64,000 nucleotides of DNA from Ochrobactrum sp. BTU1 (GCA_018798825.1 CP076354.1:1116001-1180000), one strand, 5' to 3'. Shown: positions 25,767 to 36,847, counted from the first letter of the stretch. Notes: generated from the sequence alone by a model not told the origin. Translations and numbers: made by a program.

Positions 25767-25899
25767 TGGTGCTAAATCTGCACCGAACGATTGACCGGCC
25801 CCCTTTCCCTGGAAGGGGTTCATCCCCATATTATGGAGCGGCGCGACGTATATCGGCGCCCGAACACTCCATGACATGACCAAACAGGCAGGACGCGGA

Positions 25900-28824
25900 A
25901 TGAGCGATCAGAAATTCATTTCCATACGTGGCGCGCGTGAACACAATCTGAAAAATGTCGACCTAGATCTACCACGCGACAAGCTGATCGTGATGACAGG
26001 CCTTTCAGGCTCCGGCAAATCATCGCTGGCCTTCGATACGATCTATGCGGAAGGTCAGCGCCGCTATGTCGAAAGCCTTTCGGCTTATGCGCGCCAGTTC
26101 CTTGAGATGATGCAGAAGCCAGATGTCGATCAGATCGACGGTCTGTCCCCTGCCATCTCCATCGAACAGAAGACGACAAGCCGCAATCCGCGCTCGACTG
26201 TCGGCACCGTTACTGAAATCTACGACTATATGCGCCTGCTTTTCGCGCGTGTGGGCGTGCCTTATTCGCCAGCCACCGGTCTGCCGATTGAGAGCCAGAC
26301 AGTCAGCCAGATGGTTGATCGGGTTCTGGCATTTGAAGAAGGCACGCGTCTTTATATCCTCGCGCCTATCGTTCGCGGTCGTAAAGGCGAATACAAGAAA
26401 GAGCTGGCCGAGCTTCAGAAAAAGGGGTTTCAGCGTGTGAAGGTCGATGGCACCTTCTATGAAATCGCTGATGTTCCGGCGCTCGACAAGAAGTACAAGC
26501 ACGATATTGATGTGGTCGTCGACCGTGTTGTGGTACGTGCTGATCTCTCGACCCGCCTCGCCGACAGCCTTGAAACCTGTCTCAAGCTCGCGGAAGGTCT
26601 GGCGATCGCAGAATTTGCCGACAAGCCGCTGCCGCCGGAAGAAACTGCCGGAGGTGGTGCCGCGAACAAGTCGGCCAACGAGACGCATGAACGCGTAATG
26701 TTCTCGGAAAAATTCGCTTGCCCTGTTTCCGGCTTTACAATCCCGGAAATCGAGCCGCGCCTGTTTTCCTTCAACAATCCATTTGGCGCCTGTCCGACCT
26801 GTGACGGCCTGGGAACCCAGCAGGCAATCGATCCAAACCTGATTGTTCCAGATGTGAATGCTGCCCTGAAAGATGGAGCGATTGCGCCCTGGGCTCGTTC
26901 ATCTTCGCCTTATTATAATCAGACGCTCGAAGCGCTCGGCAAAGCCTATGGTTTTAAGGTCAGTGCCAAGTGGTCGGATCTTTCCGCTGAAGCACAGGAC
27001 GCCATTCTCTATGGCACCAAGGGCAAGGAAATCACCTTCCAGTATGATGATGGCCTGCGTTCCTATCAGACCACCAAGGCTTTTGAAGGTGTGATTCCCA
27101 ATCTCGAGCGCCGCTGGAAAGAAACCGATTCGGCATGGTCGCGTGAAGAAATCGAACGCTTCATGTCTTCGACGCCCTGCCCGGCCTGTAAAGGCTTTCG
27201 CCTGAAGCCGGAAGCGCTGGCGGTGAAGGTTGGCATGAAACATATCGGTGAAATCACCAGCATGTCGATCCGCAATGCGGATCAGTGGTTCCGCGATGTC
27301 GATGGCACATTCAACGACAAGCAGCGCGAAATTGCTGCCCGTATTCTCAAGGAAATCCGCGAACGTCTGGAATTCCTCAACGATGTTGGTCTCGATTATC
27401 TGACGCTGGCGCGAAATTCCGGCACGCTGTCGGGTGGTGAAAGCCAGCGTATTCGCCTTGCCTCACAAATCGGCTCCGGTCTGACTGGCGTGCTTTACGT
27501 GCTCGATGAGCCGTCCATTGGCTTGCATCAGCGCGACAATGCCCGCCTTCTCGACACGCTCCGTCACCTACGCGATCTCGGCAATACCGTTATCGTCGTC
27601 GAACACGATGAAGATGCGATCCTGACAGCAGACTATGTGGTCGATATCGGCCCTGCAGCTGGTGTTCATGGCGGCAAGATCATCGCGCAGGGCACGCCGA
27701 AAGACGTTATGTCCAACCCGAATTCGCTCACCGGAAAATATCTGTCGGGTGCGATGGAAGTAGCTGTTCCCGCTGAGCGCCGCAAGCTAACCAAGAACAA
27801 GCGCATCCGCGTTGTCGGCGCGCGTGGCAACAATCTGAAGGATGTTTCAGCGGATATTCCGCTTGGCACATTCACGGCAGTTACAGGCGTATCCGGTGGT
27901 GGCAAGTCCACCTTCCTGATCGAAACGCTGTTCAAGGCCGCTTCGCGCCGTATCATGGGCTCGCGCGAACATCCAGCGGAGCATGACCGCATCGAAGGAC
28001 TGGAATTCCTCGATAAAGTCATCGACATCGATCAGTCGCCGATTGGCCGCACGCCGCGTTCCAACCCGGCGACCTATACCGGCGCGTTTACACCGATGCG
28101 CGATTGGTTCGCTGGTCTGCCGGAAGCCAAGGCTCGCGGTTATCAACCGGGACGCTTCTCGTTCAACGTGAAGGGTGGTCGCTGCGAGGCCTGCCAAGGC
28201 GATGGCGTCATCAAGATTGAGATGCACTTCCTGCCGGATGTCTATGTCACCTGTGACGTCTGTCACGGCAAGCGCTACAACCGCGAAACGCTGGAAGTGC
28301 AGTTCAAAGGCAAATCGATTGCCGATGTTCTCGACATGACGGTTGAGGAAGGCGCTGAGTTCTTCTCCGCAGTTCCAGCCGTGCGTGACAAGCTTGAAAC
28401 GCTGGTGAAGGTTGGCCTCGGCTATATCAAGGTCGGTCAGCAGGCAACGACACTTTCGGGTGGTGAAGCGCAGCGCGTGAAACTCGCCAAGGAACTGTCG
28501 CGCCGCGCAACGGGTCGCACACTCTATATTCTTGACGAGCCGACGACCGGCCTGCACTTCCACGACGTTGCAAAGCTTCTCGAAGTGCTGCACGAGCTGG
28601 TCGAACAGGGCAATACGGTTGTGGTCATCGAGCACAATCTCGAAGTCATTAAGACTGCCGACTGGGTTATCGATCTTGGTCCGGAAGGTGGTGATGGCGG
28701 CGGCGAGATCGTGGCCGTTGGACGTCCGGAAGACATCGTGAAGGAAAAGCGCTCTTATACAGGCCAGTTCCTGAAAGAACTGCTGGAGCGGCGCCCAAAG
28801 GGCAAAGCAGAAGCTGCTGAATAA
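25900..28824 (+). CDS. uvrA: Excinuclease ABC subunit A
   Basis: Damage-recognition ATPase of nucleotide excision repair, acting with UvrB. The preferred start is the ATG at 25900 ([19 protein letters not shown]), which has AGGA upstream; an in-frame ATG at 25876 adds eight residues. It is 974 residues with two ABC modules: Walker [14 protein letters not shown] and [13 protein letters not shown], signatures [14 protein letters not shown] and [14 protein letters not shown], Walker [14 protein letters not shown] and [13 protein letters not shown]. The C-terminal zinc finger is seen in CEACQGDG and [10 protein letters not shown]. In the first module the zinc site has CPVS instead of two Cys, with [11 protein letters not shown] after it. 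Controlled by the adjacent SOS box. Confidence 0.97.
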   Translation: MSDQKFISIRGAREHNLKNVDLDLPRDKLIVMTGLSGSGKSSLAFDTIYAEGQRRYVESLSAYARQFLEMMQKPDVDQIDGLSPAISIEQKTTSRNPRSTVGTVTEIYDYMRLLFARVGVPYSPATGLPIESQTVSQMVDRVLAFEEGTRLYILAPIVRGRKGEYKKELAELQKKGFQRVKVDGTFYEIADVPALDKKYKHDIDVVVDRVVVRADLSTRLADSLETCLKLAEGLAIAEFADKPLPPEETAGGGAANKSANETHERVMFSEKFACPVSGFTIPEIEPRLFSFNNPFGACPTCDGLGTQQAIDPNLIVPDVNAALKDGAIAPWARSSSPYYNQTLEALGKAYGFKVSAKWSDLSAEAQDAILYGTKGKEITFQYDDGLRSYQTTKAFEGVIPNLERRWKETDSAWSREEIERFMSSTPCPACKGFRLKPEALAVKVGMKHIGEITSMSIRNADQWFRDVDGTFNDKQREIAARILKEIRERLEFLNDVGLDYLTLARNSGTLSGGESQRIRLASQIGSGLTGVLYVLDEPSIGLHQRDNARLLDTLRHLRDLGNTVIVVEHDEDAILTADYVVDIGPAAGVHGGKIIAQGTPKDVMSNPNSLTGKYLSGAMEVAVPAERRKLTKNKRIRVVGARGNNLKDVSADIPLGTFTAVTGVSGGGKSTFLIETLFKAASRRIMGSREHPAEHDRIEGLEFLDKVIDIDQSPIGRTPRSNPATYTGAFTPMRDWFAGLPEAKARGYQPGRFSFNVKGGRCEACQGDGVIKIEMHFLPDVYVTCDVCHGKRYNRETLEVQFKGKSIADVLDMTVEEGAEFFSAVPAVRDKLETLVKVGLGYIKVGQQATTLSGGEAQRVKLAKELSRRATGRTLYILDEPTTGLHFHDVAKLLEVLHELVEQGNTVVVIEHNLEVIKTADWVIDLGPEGGDGGGEIVAVGRPEDIVKEKRSYTGQFLKELLERRPKGKAEAAE

Positions 28825-28838
28825 GTGTATATATCAGA

Positions 28839-28863
28839 GCCGGGCCCTAGTGCCCGGCTTTTT
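28839..28863 (+). terminator. Rho-independent terminator of uvrA
   Basis: GCCGGGC, loop CCTAGT, GCCCGGC, TTTTT; it begins 15 bp after the stop. Confidence 0.92.
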
Positions 28864-28864
28864 G

Positions 28865-29638
28865 CTATTCAACAAATCCCACAATCGGGCCATATCCGCC
28901 ATGCCACGAGATATCGTTTCTCCCCATGGCTGGATTGTAAATTCCGGCACCGCCACCACCGTCGAGGAACAGTGAGTTCGCGCATTTCAGCTCGTCTCGA
29001 AACAGTGACGCGAAATCATAGAAATTCACCGCATCTTCGCTGATGGCAAAGCGGATGGTCTCATCGGCGCAAACACCAACGCCGCTTCTACGGGTCCGGT
29101 CCGTCGATCCTTTGATCAGAATCGGATTGAGCTTGTTCTGAATGACCAACATCGGTCCGGATTGAGTCGCAAAGCGCGCCTGCGGCCGACGTTTCAAAAA
29201 CCTGTCAGTCGCAACAATGCCGGCGCTGTCATCACTAAAATAGAAAACACCATTGGGCTTTTTATAGAAGTTCGGAATTGGGCCAGACGCGCGCTGAGGC
29301 ACTTTCGTATCGGCCGCAACCAGTTCCTGCCCGTCCTCGACAAAAAGCCCCATAGGCGCGAAATTTTCCCTGTACATTCCCGCGTTAAACGCGAACGACA
29401 GCGTTTTGCCTTGTGCAGCCACAGCATCCGCAACTTTCGAGAAATTGCGATAAGGCTCGCCATCTGCGCCCTTCCAGAACAGACGCAGGTTTTCTTTAGC
29501 CTTCACCGTGCAGATGATGAATTTGGTGTCCTGAAAGACCTGCTCGTCACAGCTTTCCGCCTGCGCGGATTGGATACCCAAAAGCAGCCCTGCAAAGCCA
29601 ATAACCGGGAGAGCCATACTCATTTTACGAAAGCGCAT
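28865..29638 (-). CDS. Exported phosphodiester-glycosidase-like (NAGPA/DUF2233) protein
   Basis: A 257-residue secreted protein. It starts at the ATG at 29638 (MRFRKMSMALPVIGFAGLL), with GGGAGG 7 nt upstream; the frame to 29653 reads through that site. The signal peptide ends near IQSAQA, then ESCDEQ. The family core is FAFNAGMYRENFAPMGLFVEDG, FYFSDDSAGI and the late GSTDRTRRSGVGVC and LFLDGGGGAGIY. Homologues include the mammalian mannose-6-phosphate uncovering enzyme and bacterial exopolysaccharide-associated proteins. The substrate is unknown; a cell-envelope phosphodiester sugar is plausible. It is convergent with uvrA. Confidence 0.85.
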   Translation of the reverse strand: MRFRKMSMALPVIGFAGLLLGIQSAQAESCDEQVFQDTKFIICTVKAKENLRLFWKGADGEPYRNFSKVADAVAAQGKTLSFAFNAGMYRENFAPMGLFVEDGQELVAADTKVPQRASGPIPNFYKKPNGVFYFSDDSAGIVATDRFLKRRPQARFATQSGPMLVIQNKLNPILIKGSTDRTRRSGVGVCADETIRFAISEDAVNFYDFASLFRDELKCANSLFLDGGGGAGIYNPAMGRNDISWHGGYGPIVGFVE

Positions 29639-29683
29639 CGCGAAACCTCCCAATTAAAACCATAGACCGTAGAAATGAAAAAA

Positions 29684-29700
29684 GCCCGGTCAAACCGGGC
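29684..29700 (-). terminator. Rho-independent terminator after hupB
   Basis: GCCCGGT-CAA-ACCGGGC; on the minus strand it is followed by TTTTTT. Confidence 0.88.
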
Positions 29701-29746
29701 CTTCTCGCATAACTGATCGCGATCATGCCGCGCCAGTTCATAAGGA

Positions 29747-30022
29747 TTAGCCGTTAACGGCATCCTTCAGGCCCTTGCCAGCCGAGAACTTCGGCACGTT
29801 GCGGGCAGGAATAGCAACTTCCATACCGGTCGAAGGGTTCCGGCCAGTCGAAGCTGCGCGATGCGAAACGGAGAAAACGCCGAAGCCTGGCAGGCGTACT
29901 TCTTCGCCAGCCTTGAGAGCACCGGTGACAGCTGCGAGTACAGCGTCAACAGCAGTTCCTGCGTCGGCCTTAGTCAAACCGCCCTTTTCCGCTACTGCGG
30001 CGACCAATTCGTTCTTGTTCAT
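29747..30022 (-). CDS. hupB: HU-family DNA-binding protein
   Basis: Small nucleoid protein of 91 residues that bends and compacts DNA. It starts at the ATG at 30022 (MNKNELVAAVAEKGGLTKAD) with GGAA 7 nt upstream; the ATG two codons earlier has no room for a ribosome-binding site. The DNA-binding arm is GFGVFSVSHRAASTGRNP, followed by TGMEVAIPARNVPKFSAGK with the Pro at the tip region. It is downstream of lon, as in many proteobacteria, but separated by a strong terminator, so it has its own promoter. GTTGACA-N9-TGTCAAC at 30091-30113 is an inverted repeat in that promoter region. Confidence 0.96.
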   Translation of the reverse strand: MNKNELVAAVAEKGGLTKADAGTAVDAVLAAVTGALKAGEEVRLPGFGVFSVSHRAASTGRNPSTGMEVAIPARNVPKFSAGKGLKDAVNG

Positions 30023-30090
30023 AGGCATTTCCTTTCTTTATCTGCCGACGCGATTTACGCGAACGGATTGGGTGCAGTTTATTCAAATCG

Positions 30091-30113
30091 GTTGACAAAC
30101 CAAGCCTGTCAAC
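30091..30113. promoter_or_regulatory. Inverted repeat in the hupB promoter region
   Basis: GTTGACA, nine bases, TGTCAAC. On the minus strand each arm offers a TTGACA/TTGTCA -35-like element for hupB. It could be a regulatory dyad. Confidence 0.35.
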
Positions 30114-30120
30114 ACGAAAA

Positions 30121-30140
30121 AACCCCGGAAAACCGGGGTT
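30121..30140 (-). terminator. Rho-independent terminator of lon
   Basis: AACCCCGG, AAAA, CCGGGGTT; minus-strand T-run of six. A second hairpin without T-run (ATGCCGGG / CCCGGCAT, 30151-30173) lies between it and the lon stop. Confidence 0.9.
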
Positions 30141-30200
30141 AAACACAGAAATGCCGGGAATTTAGCCCGGCATTGTATGCTTATTAGCCACTAGCAATGA

Positions 30201-32624
30201 CTAATGTGCAGTTGAAACACCTGCATCGTCGTCCACAGGAGCGGATGCAACAGGCGTTTCAGGCTCTGTCCACTCGATCGGCTGCGGCTCACGAACCAGT
30301 GCATGTTTCAGCACTTCACCGACTCGCGACACTGGAACGATCTCAAGATTGTTCTTCACATTGTCCGGAATATCCGCCAGATCCTTGGCGTTTTCTTCCG
30401 GGATCAGAACCTTCTTGATGCCGCCACGCAATGCAGCAAGCAGCTTTTCCTTGAGACCACCGATAGGAAGCACACGGCCACGCAACGTCACTTCACCGGT
30501 CATCGCAACGTCCTTACGAACCGGAATACCGGTCATAACAGAGACAATTGCCGTGACCATGGCGATACCAGCCGACGGACCATCCTTTGGTGTCGCACCT
30601 TCCGGTACGTGAACGTGGATGTCGCGCTTGTCGAACAACGGAGGCTCGATGCCGAAATCAACCGCACGCGAGCGAACATAAGATGCCGCCGCAGAAATCG
30701 ATTCCTTCATCACATCACGGAGATTACCCGTGACAGTCATACGGCCCTTACCAGGCATCATGACACCTTCGATGGTCAGCAATTCGCCGCCCACTTCAGT
30801 CCATGCCAAGCCCGTGACGACACCGACCTGATCTTCGCCATCAATCTGACCATAACGGAAGCGCTCGACACCGAGATAATCGGAGAGGTTCTTGTCAGTG
30901 ATCTTCACCGACTTCTTCTTCGACTTCAGAATCTCGGTCACGGCCTTACGTGCCAGAGTCATCATCTCACGTTCAAGGCTACGAACACCGGCTTCACGCG
31001 TGTAAAGACGGATAACGTTACGCAGCGCATCGTCCGTGACCGAAAACTCCTTCGGCTGCAGAGCATGATCCTTGATCGCCTTTGGCAGCAGGTGCCGTTT
31101 GGCAATCTCGAGCTTTTCATCTTCGGTGTAACCGGCAATACGGATGACTTCCATACGGTCCAGAAGCGGACCGGGAATGTTCAGCGTATTGGCAGTCGTT
31201 ACGAACATGACGTTCGACAGATCATATTCAACCTCAAGGTAGTGATCCATGAAGGTTGAGTTCTGTTCTGGGTCCAGTACCTCAAGCATTGCCGATGACG
31301 GATCACCGCGGAAATCCTGGCCCATCTTGTCGATTTCATCGAGCAGGAAGAGCGGGTTAGACTTCTTCGCCTTCTTCATCGACTGGATGACCTTGCCGGG
31401 CATCGAGCCAATATAGGTGCGGCGATGACCGCGGATTTCAGCCTCGTCACGCACGCCGCCGAGCGACATACGGACATATTCACGGCCGGTAGCCTTGGCA
31501 ATCGAACGTGCAAGCGAGGTCTTACCAACGCCGGGAGGTCCAACGAGGCAGAGGATCGGACCCTTGATCTTGGTCGAGCGAGCCTGCACCGCGAGATACT
31601 CGACAATGCGCTCCTTGACCTTTTCCAGACCAAAGTGATCGTCACCGAGTACGCCTTCGGCAAAGTTCAGATCCTGCTTGATCTTCGACTTCTTGCCCCA
31701 AGGAATAGACAGCAGCCAGTCGAGATAGTTACGAACAACAGTCGCTTCCGCCGACATCGGGCTCATGCTGCGCAGCTTCTTCAGCTCAGCCTGTGCCTTT
31801 TCGCGAGCTTCCTTGGAAAGCTTGGTCTTGTTGATGCGTTCTTCGAGTTCAGCCGCTTCATCGCGACCATCCTCACCATCACCAAGTTCCTTCTGGATCG
31901 CCTTCATCTGTTCGTTGAGATAATATTCGCGCTGCGTCTTTTCCATCTGGCGCTTGACGCGGCCACGGATGCGCTTCTCAACCTGCAGAACCGAAATCTC
32001 GGATTCCATGAAGGCAAGTGCCTTCTCAAGACGCTCACGCACCGAGAGAATCGACAGCATTTCCTGCTTTTCAGGAATCTTGATCGCAAGATGTGAAGCA
32101 ACCGTATCGGCGAGCTTGGAATAGTCGTCGATCTGGCTGGCAGCACCAACCACTTCCGGCGAAATCTTCTTGTTCAGCTTGACGTAGTTTTCGAAGTCGG
32201 AAACCACCGAGCGGGCCAGAGCCTCAACTTCAACCGCATCTTCTTCCGGCTCAGGCAGAGCCGTTGCGTAAGCTTCGTGATAATCCTCACGATCGGTAAA
32301 CTTGGAAACCTTGGCGCGCGCAGTGCCTTCGACGAGAACCTTTACGGTACCGTCTGGCAGCTTGAGAAGCTGCAGCACATTGGCGATCGTGCCGATTTCA
32401 TAGATTGCATCCGGTGCCGGATCGTCGTCAGCCGCATTCTTCTGCGTTGCGAGCAGAATCTGCTTGTCGACACCCATCACTTCTTCAAGCGCTTTGATCG
32501 ACTTTTCGCGTCCAACAAACAGCGGAACAATCATATGGGGGAAGACTACGATATCGCGCAACGGCAGAACGGCAAACAGCCCGTCTTCGCCACCCGCTGG
32601 GGTCTTCTGTTCAATACCCGTCAT
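30201..32624 (-). CDS. lon: ATP-dependent protease Lon
   Basis: Cytoplasmic AAA+ serine protease degrading misfolded and regulatory proteins. It is 807 residues. The N-domain begins near [21 protein letters not shown] coiled-coil region ([21 protein letters not shown]) follows, then Walker [14 protein letters not shown] and [11 protein letters not shown]. The protease domain has the catalytic Ser in [12 protein letters not shown] and Lys in [12 protein letters not shown] family-variable acidic tail follows ([15 protein letters not shown]). AAAGGA precedes the start. A sigma-32-type promoter candidate lies about 90 bp upstream. clpX and clpP follow upstream on the chromosome, grouping the main cytosolic proteases. 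Confidence 0.98.
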   Translation of the reverse strand: MTGIEQKTPAGGEDGLFAVLPLRDIVVFPHMIVPLFVGREKSIKALEEVMGVDKQILLATQKNAADDDPAPDAIYEIGTIANVLQLLKLPDGTVKVLVEGTARAKVSKFTDREDYHEAYATALPEPEEDAVEVEALARSVVSDFENYVKLNKKISPEVVGAASQIDDYSKLADTVASHLAIKIPEKQEMLSILSVRERLEKALAFMESEISVLQVEKRIRGRVKRQMEKTQREYYLNEQMKAIQKELGDGEDGRDEAAELEERINKTKLSKEAREKAQAELKKLRSMSPMSAEATVVRNYLDWLLSIPWGKKSKIKQDLNFAEGVLGDDHFGLEKVKERIVEYLAVQARSTKIKGPILCLVGPPGVGKTSLARSIAKATGREYVRMSLGGVRDEAEIRGHRRTYIGSMPGKVIQSMKKAKKSNPLFLLDEIDKMGQDFRGDPSSAMLEVLDPEQNSTFMDHYLEVEYDLSNVMFVTTANTLNIPGPLLDRMEVIRIAGYTEDEKLEIAKRHLLPKAIKDHALQPKEFSVTDDALRNVIRLYTREAGVRSLEREMMTLARKAVTEILKSKKKSVKITDKNLSDYLGVERFRYGQIDGEDQVGVVTGLAWTEVGGELLTIEGVMMPGKGRMTVTGNLRDVMKESISAAASYVRSRAVDFGIEPPLFDKRDIHVHVPEGATPKDGPSAGIAMVTAIVSVMTGIPVRKDVAMTGEVTLRGRVLPIGGLKEKLLAALRGGIKKVLIPEENAKDLADIPDNVKNNLEIVPVSRVGEVLKHALVREPQPIEWTEPETPVASAPVDDDAGVSTAH

Positions 32625-32714
32625 TATTCAGTCCTTTCTCAGGTCATTCGACCCGATTGCCACAGGCTGTGGCCCCTTTCATTATGAGGCAGTCCACAAC
32701 CAGTGCTTCGGTCC

Positions 32715-32745
32715 ATAATTGGAGTGTCGAACTCCTTAATTCAAG
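32715..32745 (-). promoter_or_regulatory. Heat-shock (RpoH-type) promoter candidate for lon
   Basis: On the minus strand CTTGAA, 17 bases, CCAATTAT, about 90 bp before the lon start. This matches the CTTGAA / CCNAT-type pattern of sigma-32 promoters; assignment is by eye. Confidence 0.5.
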
Positions 32746-32860
32746 CTGCTTTAAGGGGCAGCATTCATAGAATCGTCATCTATCCTGCGCCGTCACGGGA
32801 ATTTGTACAATAACAAGCGCTCGTTGTATTCAGCATCAGCCAAGACATAGACAAGAAAAA

Positions 32861-32876
32861 GGCCGCTTGCGCGGCC
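32861..32876. terminator. Rho-independent terminator of clpX
   Basis: GGCCGC-TTGC-GCGGCC flanked by A and T runs, 23 bp past the clpX stop; bidirectional in form. Confidence 0.88.
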
Positions 32877-32899
32877 TTTTACAAAAGTTCTCGCAATCG

Positions 32900-34174
32900 T
32901 CAGGCCGACGCATTGCCCTTTTCTTCCTGCCGCTCAGCATAGATATAGAGCGGACGAGCGCTGCCATCCACAACATCGCCGGAAATGACCACTTCCTGCA
33001 CGCCTTCCAGCGTTGGAAGCTCGAACATCGTGTCGAGCAGGATCTTTTCCATGATCGAGCGCAGGCCGCGAGCGCCGGTCTTGCGTTCAACTGCCTTGTT
33101 GGCAATCGCGCGCAGAGCGTCGTCGTGGAAGCTCAGCTCGACACTTTCCATGTCGAACAGACGCTGATACTGCTTCACGAGCGCGTTCTTTGGCTCGGTC
33201 AGGATCTGTACCAGTGCATCGACATCCAGATCTTCCAGAGTGGCGATAACAGGCAGACGACCGACGAATTCCGGAATGAGACCGAATTTCAGCAGATCTT
33301 CCGGTTCCAGTTCCTTGAACACGTCACCGATACGACGCTCATCAACCGACTTCACGTTTGCACCGAAACCAATCGATGTCTTCTCACCGCGTGCCGAGAT
33401 GATCTTGTCGAGACCAGCAAAAGCGCCACCGCAGATGAACAAGATGTTCGTCGTATCCACCTGCAGGAATTCCTGCTGCGGATGCTTGCGACCGCCCTGC
33501 GGCGGTACGGAAGCAACGGTGCCTTCCATGATCTTCAGAAGCGCCTGCTGAACGCCTTCGCCCGACACGTCGCGGGTGATCGAAGGATTGTCCGACTTGC
33601 GGCTGATCTTATCGACTTCGTCGATGTAAACGATGCCGCGCTGTGCGCGTTCAACGTTGTAATCAGCCGACTGAAGCAGCTTCAGAATGATGTTTTCGAC
33701 GTCTTCACCGACATAGCCGGCTTCTGTGAGCGTCGTGGCATCAGCCATGGTGAACGGAACATCGATAATGCGTGCGAGTGTCTGGGCAAGATAGGTCTTG
33801 CCGCAACCCGTAGGGCCGACCAACAGAATGTTGGACTTCGCCAGTTCGATGTCGCTGCTCTTCGTCTGATGTGCGAGACGCTTGTAGTGATTGTGCACGG
33901 CTACAGCGAGAACGCGCTTGGCGCCCTTCTGGCCGATGACATAATCGTCAAGAACGTCCATAATTTCCTGCGGCGTAGGTACACCTTCGCGCGACTTCAC
34001 CATCGAGGTTTTGTTTTCCTCGCGGATGATGTCCATGCAAAGTTCGACGCACTCGTCGCAGATAAATACGGTCGGGCCTGCAATCAGCTTACGAACTTCA
34101 TGCTGGCTTTTGCCACAGAACGAGCAATAAAGCGTATTCTTTGAATCGCCGCCGCTGTTGCTGACTTTGCTCAT
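32900..34174 (-). CDS. clpX: ATP-dependent Clp protease ATP-binding subunit ClpX
   Basis: AAA+ unfoldase that feeds substrates into ClpP; it also controls cell-cycle regulators in alphaproteobacteria. It is 424 residues. The N-terminal zinc-binding domain has CSFCGKS and ICDECVELC. Then come Walker [13 protein letters not shown], Walker [11 protein letters not shown], the pore loop within [11 protein letters not shown], the ClpP-docking IGF-type loop in the SIGFGANV stretch, and sensor-2 [12 protein letters not shown]. It is followed downstream by lon and preceded by clpP about 400 bp away, so the three genes probably have separate promoters. Confidence 0.98.
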   Translation of the reverse strand: MSKVSNSGGDSKNTLYCSFCGKSQHEVRKLIAGPTVFICDECVELCMDIIREENKTSMVKSREGVPTPQEIMDVLDDYVIGQKGAKRVLAVAVHNHYKRLAHQTKSSDIELAKSNILLVGPTGCGKTYLAQTLARIIDVPFTMADATTLTEAGYVGEDVENIILKLLQSADYNVERAQRGIVYIDEVDKISRKSDNPSITRDVSGEGVQQALLKIMEGTVASVPPQGGRKHPQQEFLQVDTTNILFICGGAFAGLDKIISARGEKTSIGFGANVKSVDERRIGDVFKELEPEDLLKFGLIPEFVGRLPVIATLEDLDVDALVQILTEPKNALVKQYQRLFDMESVELSFHDDALRAIANKAVERKTGARGLRSIMEKILLDTMFELPTLEGVQEVVISGDVVDGSARPLYIYAERQEEKGNASA

Positions 34175-34573
34175 TGCAGTTTCCTTTCAATTGACCGAAT
34201 TGAACGCAATTCCGAGATGCGCCCACTTCAATCGTTTCTTCCGGTTCGGATCCAATTGAGGGAACAATACACCGCCGCCTCAATGGTCATATCAGCAGTC
34301 AAAACGCACTGCTTACATTCTCTGGATTCCAGTCACCGCAGGCTTCCCGACCGAAGAAGCCTGTTTTGGCGACTTTTGCAGAACCTTAGGCGGGGAACAA
34401 TTGAAAAATCGCCATTCCTGCCAGTTTCTGCACAATCTGAGCGATTTTAGCGCCCTGAACCCCAACAGATGCTTAACGCCACTCGTTAACCTTCAGGTAC
34501 GAACAACAAATAAGCCGCTTTTGTGGCAAAGAGCACCAAAATATGGAGAGGCAGTCAAACTGCCTCCCCAAAA
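34175..34573. other. clpP-clpX intergenic region
   Basis: About 400 bp with no recognisable gene. It holds the clpP terminator at its left-hand minus-strand end (34548-34566) and presumably the clpX promoter. I saw no clear sigma-32 or regulatory motif. Confidence 0.6.
34548..34566 (-). terminator. Terminator-like hairpin after clpP
   Basis: GAGGCAGT-CAA-ACTGCCTC immediately past the clpP stop; the following minus-strand sequence (CCATATTTTGG) is only weakly T-rich. Confidence 0.6.
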
Positions 34574-35203
34574 TTACTTGGCTTCTTCAGTGCCTGCGTC
34601 GCGCGATTCGATCACCTTATCGATCAAACCGAACTCGAGAGCTTCCTGTGCGGTCATGAAATGATCGCGATCAAGGGTACGCTCAATCGTCTCATAATCG
34701 CGACCGGTGTGCTTGACGTAGGTTTCGTTCAGACGGCGCTTCATCTTGATGATGTCCTGCGCATGACGCTCGATATCCGACGCCTGCCCCTGGAAGCCAC
34801 CCGAAGGCTGGTGAACCATGATGCGGGCATTTGGCAACGCATAACGCTGGCCAGTAGCGCCTGCAGTCAGAAGCAGCGAGCCCATGGAAGCAGCCTGGCC
34901 CATGCAGAGCGTGGAAACAGGAGGCTTGATGAACTGCATCGTGTCGTAGATCGCCATGCCGGACGTAACAACGCCACCTGGCGAATTGATGTACATGTTG
35001 ATCTCTTTCTTCGGGTTTTCAGACTCGAGGAAGAGCAACTGCGCGCAAATCAGCATCGACATGCCATCTTCGACAGGACCGTTGACGAAGATGATGCGTT
35101 CTTTCAGCAAGCGCGAGAAGATATCATAGGCCCGCTCGCCACGGTTGGTCTGCTCGACCACCATCGGCACGAGGTTCATGACGGTTTCAATGGGATCTCT
35201 CAT
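34574..35203 (-). CDS. clpP: ATP-dependent Clp protease proteolytic subunit
   Basis: Serine peptidase chamber partnering ClpX or ClpA. I start at the ATG at 35203 ([20 protein letters not shown]), with AGAGG upstream; longer frames reach 35257 but read through this site. It is 209 residues. The catalytic Ser lies in [13 protein letters not shown], the His in [12 protein letters not shown] and the Asp in [38 protein letters not shown] is the oxyanion/structural signature. hflX lies 87 bp downstream of the start on the chromosome, upstream in transcription. Confidence 0.97.
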   Translation of the reverse strand: MRDPIETVMNLVPMVVEQTNRGERAYDIFSRLLKERIIFVNGPVEDGMSMLICAQLLFLESENPKKEINMYINSPGGVVTSGMAIYDTMQFIKPPVSTLCMGQAASMGSLLLTAGATGQRYALPNARIMVHQPSGGFQGQASDIERHAQDIIKMKRRLNETYVKHTGRDYETIERTLDRDHFMTAQEALEFGLIDKVIESRDAGTEEAK

Positions 35204-35290
35204 AATGGGCCTCTGCATATTTATGGCGAATATGAATCGTACGGATGTTCCATACATAGGGCTTTGCAGCCCTGTTCCGCAAGATGCCGA

Positions 35291-36709
35291 TCAATCCCAG
35301 TCGGAATCCTGTTCGACAGGCTTAATGCCGCGTTTCTCATCGAGCATTTTGCGTGCCGTTTCAGTCAGGCGTGCCTGAATACGAACAGAGCCATCTTCCA
35401 GATCTTCGCGCTTCACGTCGCTGCCATGCTGGTACATCCAGTCGAGGATACGAAGCTCCGACGGAGAAAGCACAACATCAACAGTACCAAGCGCGCCTGC
35501 AATGCGGGTCTCGATCAAAGAAAGCAACCTGTCAACGCCTTCTCCGGTCCAAGCTGAAAGCGGGATCGGACGTCCCTCCTCGCTGCCTGCAGCAGCCAGA
35601 CGGGAAGCCGCTTCACGGCCAGCTTCGTCCAGATTGTCGATCTTGTTCCATATCTGGATCACGCGCTTATGATCATGCGGCTCGACGTCGAGACCAGCCA
35701 GAATGCTTTCGACATCCTCAGCCTGTGCTGCATTGTCGGGATCGGAAATGTCGCGCACATGCAGAATCAGATCGGCCTCAACCACTTCTTCCAGTGTCGC
35801 ACGGAATGCAGCAACCAGATGGTGCGGAAGGTTCGAAATGAAACCCACAGTATCCGACAGAATAACCGTCTCGCCATGCGGCAAACGAATACGACGCAAT
35901 GTCGGGTCGAGCGTGGCAAACAGCATATCTTCCGCCAGCACATCCGCGCCCGTCATACGATTGAACAGCGTTGATTTGCCCGCATTCGTATAACCAACGA
36001 GCGCGACAACCGGATGCGGCACCTTGCGGCGCTTCTGCCGGTGCAGCGTACGCGTACGCACAACCGTTTCAAGCTCGCGCTTGATCTTCAAAATCTTGTC
36101 TTGAAGCATACGTCTGTCGGCTTCGATCTGCGTTTCACCCGGACCACCGAGGAAGCCGCTACCGCCGCGCTGACGCTCAAGGTGGGTCCAGCTTCGTACC
36201 AGACGGCCCTTCTGATAGTTCAGATGCGCAAGCTCAACCTGCAACGCACCTTCCTTGGTGCGCGCTCTCTCGCCGAAAATCTCGAGAATGAGGCCGGTAC
36301 GGTCAATAACCTTGACGTTCCACTCTTTTTCAAGATTGCGCTGCTGCACAGGCGTCAGCGCATGATCAACGATAACAAGACCAATCGCCTTTTCTTTGAC
36401 TACTTCAGCAACAGCCTCAACCTTGCCGGTTCCCAGAAGGGTCGCAGGCCTCGGCTGATTGACGATCACGTTTTCGGCATGGGCAATTTCAAGATTGATC
36501 GCACGCGCAAGACCGACGGCTTCTTCCAGCCGCGCTTCATTGGAGCGCTGGAACTGGGGTCTCTCGCCTTCTTCACTTGCAGTGCTTGTATTGTGCCGCT
36601 CTGGCAAAATTGGAACGATAACCGCCGCTCTTGTGGGTTCTGGTTCAGACACACCAAATCCCTTGTTTTCATCGGCAGGCGATACGTTCTTACCCTTGAA
36701 TTTCGACAA
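35291..36709 (-). CDS. hflX: GTPase HflX
   Basis: Ribosome-associated GTPase that splits stalled or heat-damaged 70S ribosomes. It is 472 residues from a TTG at 36709 (GGAG 9 nt upstream). The N-terminal HflX domain includes LLGTGKVEAVAEVV and GLVIVDHALTPVQQRNLE. A helical linker with the Gly-rich GGSGFLGGPGETQIE follows. The G domain has G1 GYTNAGKSTLFN, G3 DTVGF and G4 NKID. It lies downstream of hfq, the arrangement found in many proteobacteria, although a terminator separates the two here. Confidence 0.95.
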   Translation of the reverse strand: MSKFKGKNVSPADENKGFGVSEPEPTRAAVIVPILPERHNTSTASEEGERPQFQRSNEARLEEAVGLARAINLEIAHAENVIVNQPRPATLLGTGKVEAVAEVVKEKAIGLVIVDHALTPVQQRNLEKEWNVKVIDRTGLILEIFGERARTKEGALQVELAHLNYQKGRLVRSWTHLERQRGGSGFLGGPGETQIEADRRMLQDKILKIKRELETVVRTRTLHRQKRRKVPHPVVALVGYTNAGKSTLFNRMTGADVLAEDMLFATLDPTLRRIRLPHGETVILSDTVGFISNLPHHLVAAFRATLEEVVEADLILHVRDISDPDNAAQAEDVESILAGLDVEPHDHKRVIQIWNKIDNLDEAGREAASRLAAAGSEEGRPIPLSAWTGEGVDRLLSLIETRIAGALGTVDVVLSPSELRILDWMYQHGSDVKREDLEDGSVRIQARLTETARKMLDEKRGIKPVEQDSDWD

Positions 36710-36847
36710 ATAAACTTACTCCGGGATACGGAAACGAACTATCCAGCAGATAGGTCTCCGCACTTGCGGTTTCAAACAGAAGACGCCCCGGCTAATCAAA
36801 TCATGATCCATATTGCCCAAATCGGGCGTGGATCGGAATCGAAAAAA

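Larger units (their letters stand above)
25046..25899. other. Long ssb-uvrA intergenic region
   Basis: About 850 bp without a recognisable protein. It contains three tandem TTCATCCAGA-like units near 25090-25120, two LexA-type boxes, a stem AAGCCCTGC/GCAGGGCTT (25326-25334 with 25356-25364) and a compact CTCCTG-T-CAGGAG palindrome near 25690. Possible short frames include one of 31 codons at 25579-25674 behind AGGTGG; none is convincing. It may hold a long uvrA leader or a small RNA. Confidence 0.6.

Noticed and set aside
32867..34144. A 425-codon frame opposite clpX
   Set aside because: Antisense shadow of a fully conserved clpX; it begins inside the clpX terminator and has no homology I recognise.
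34473..34489. TTAA-CGCCACTCG-TTAA as a CtrA site near clpX
   Set aside because: The spacer is nine bases rather than the seven of the CtrA consensus TTAA-N7-TTAA.
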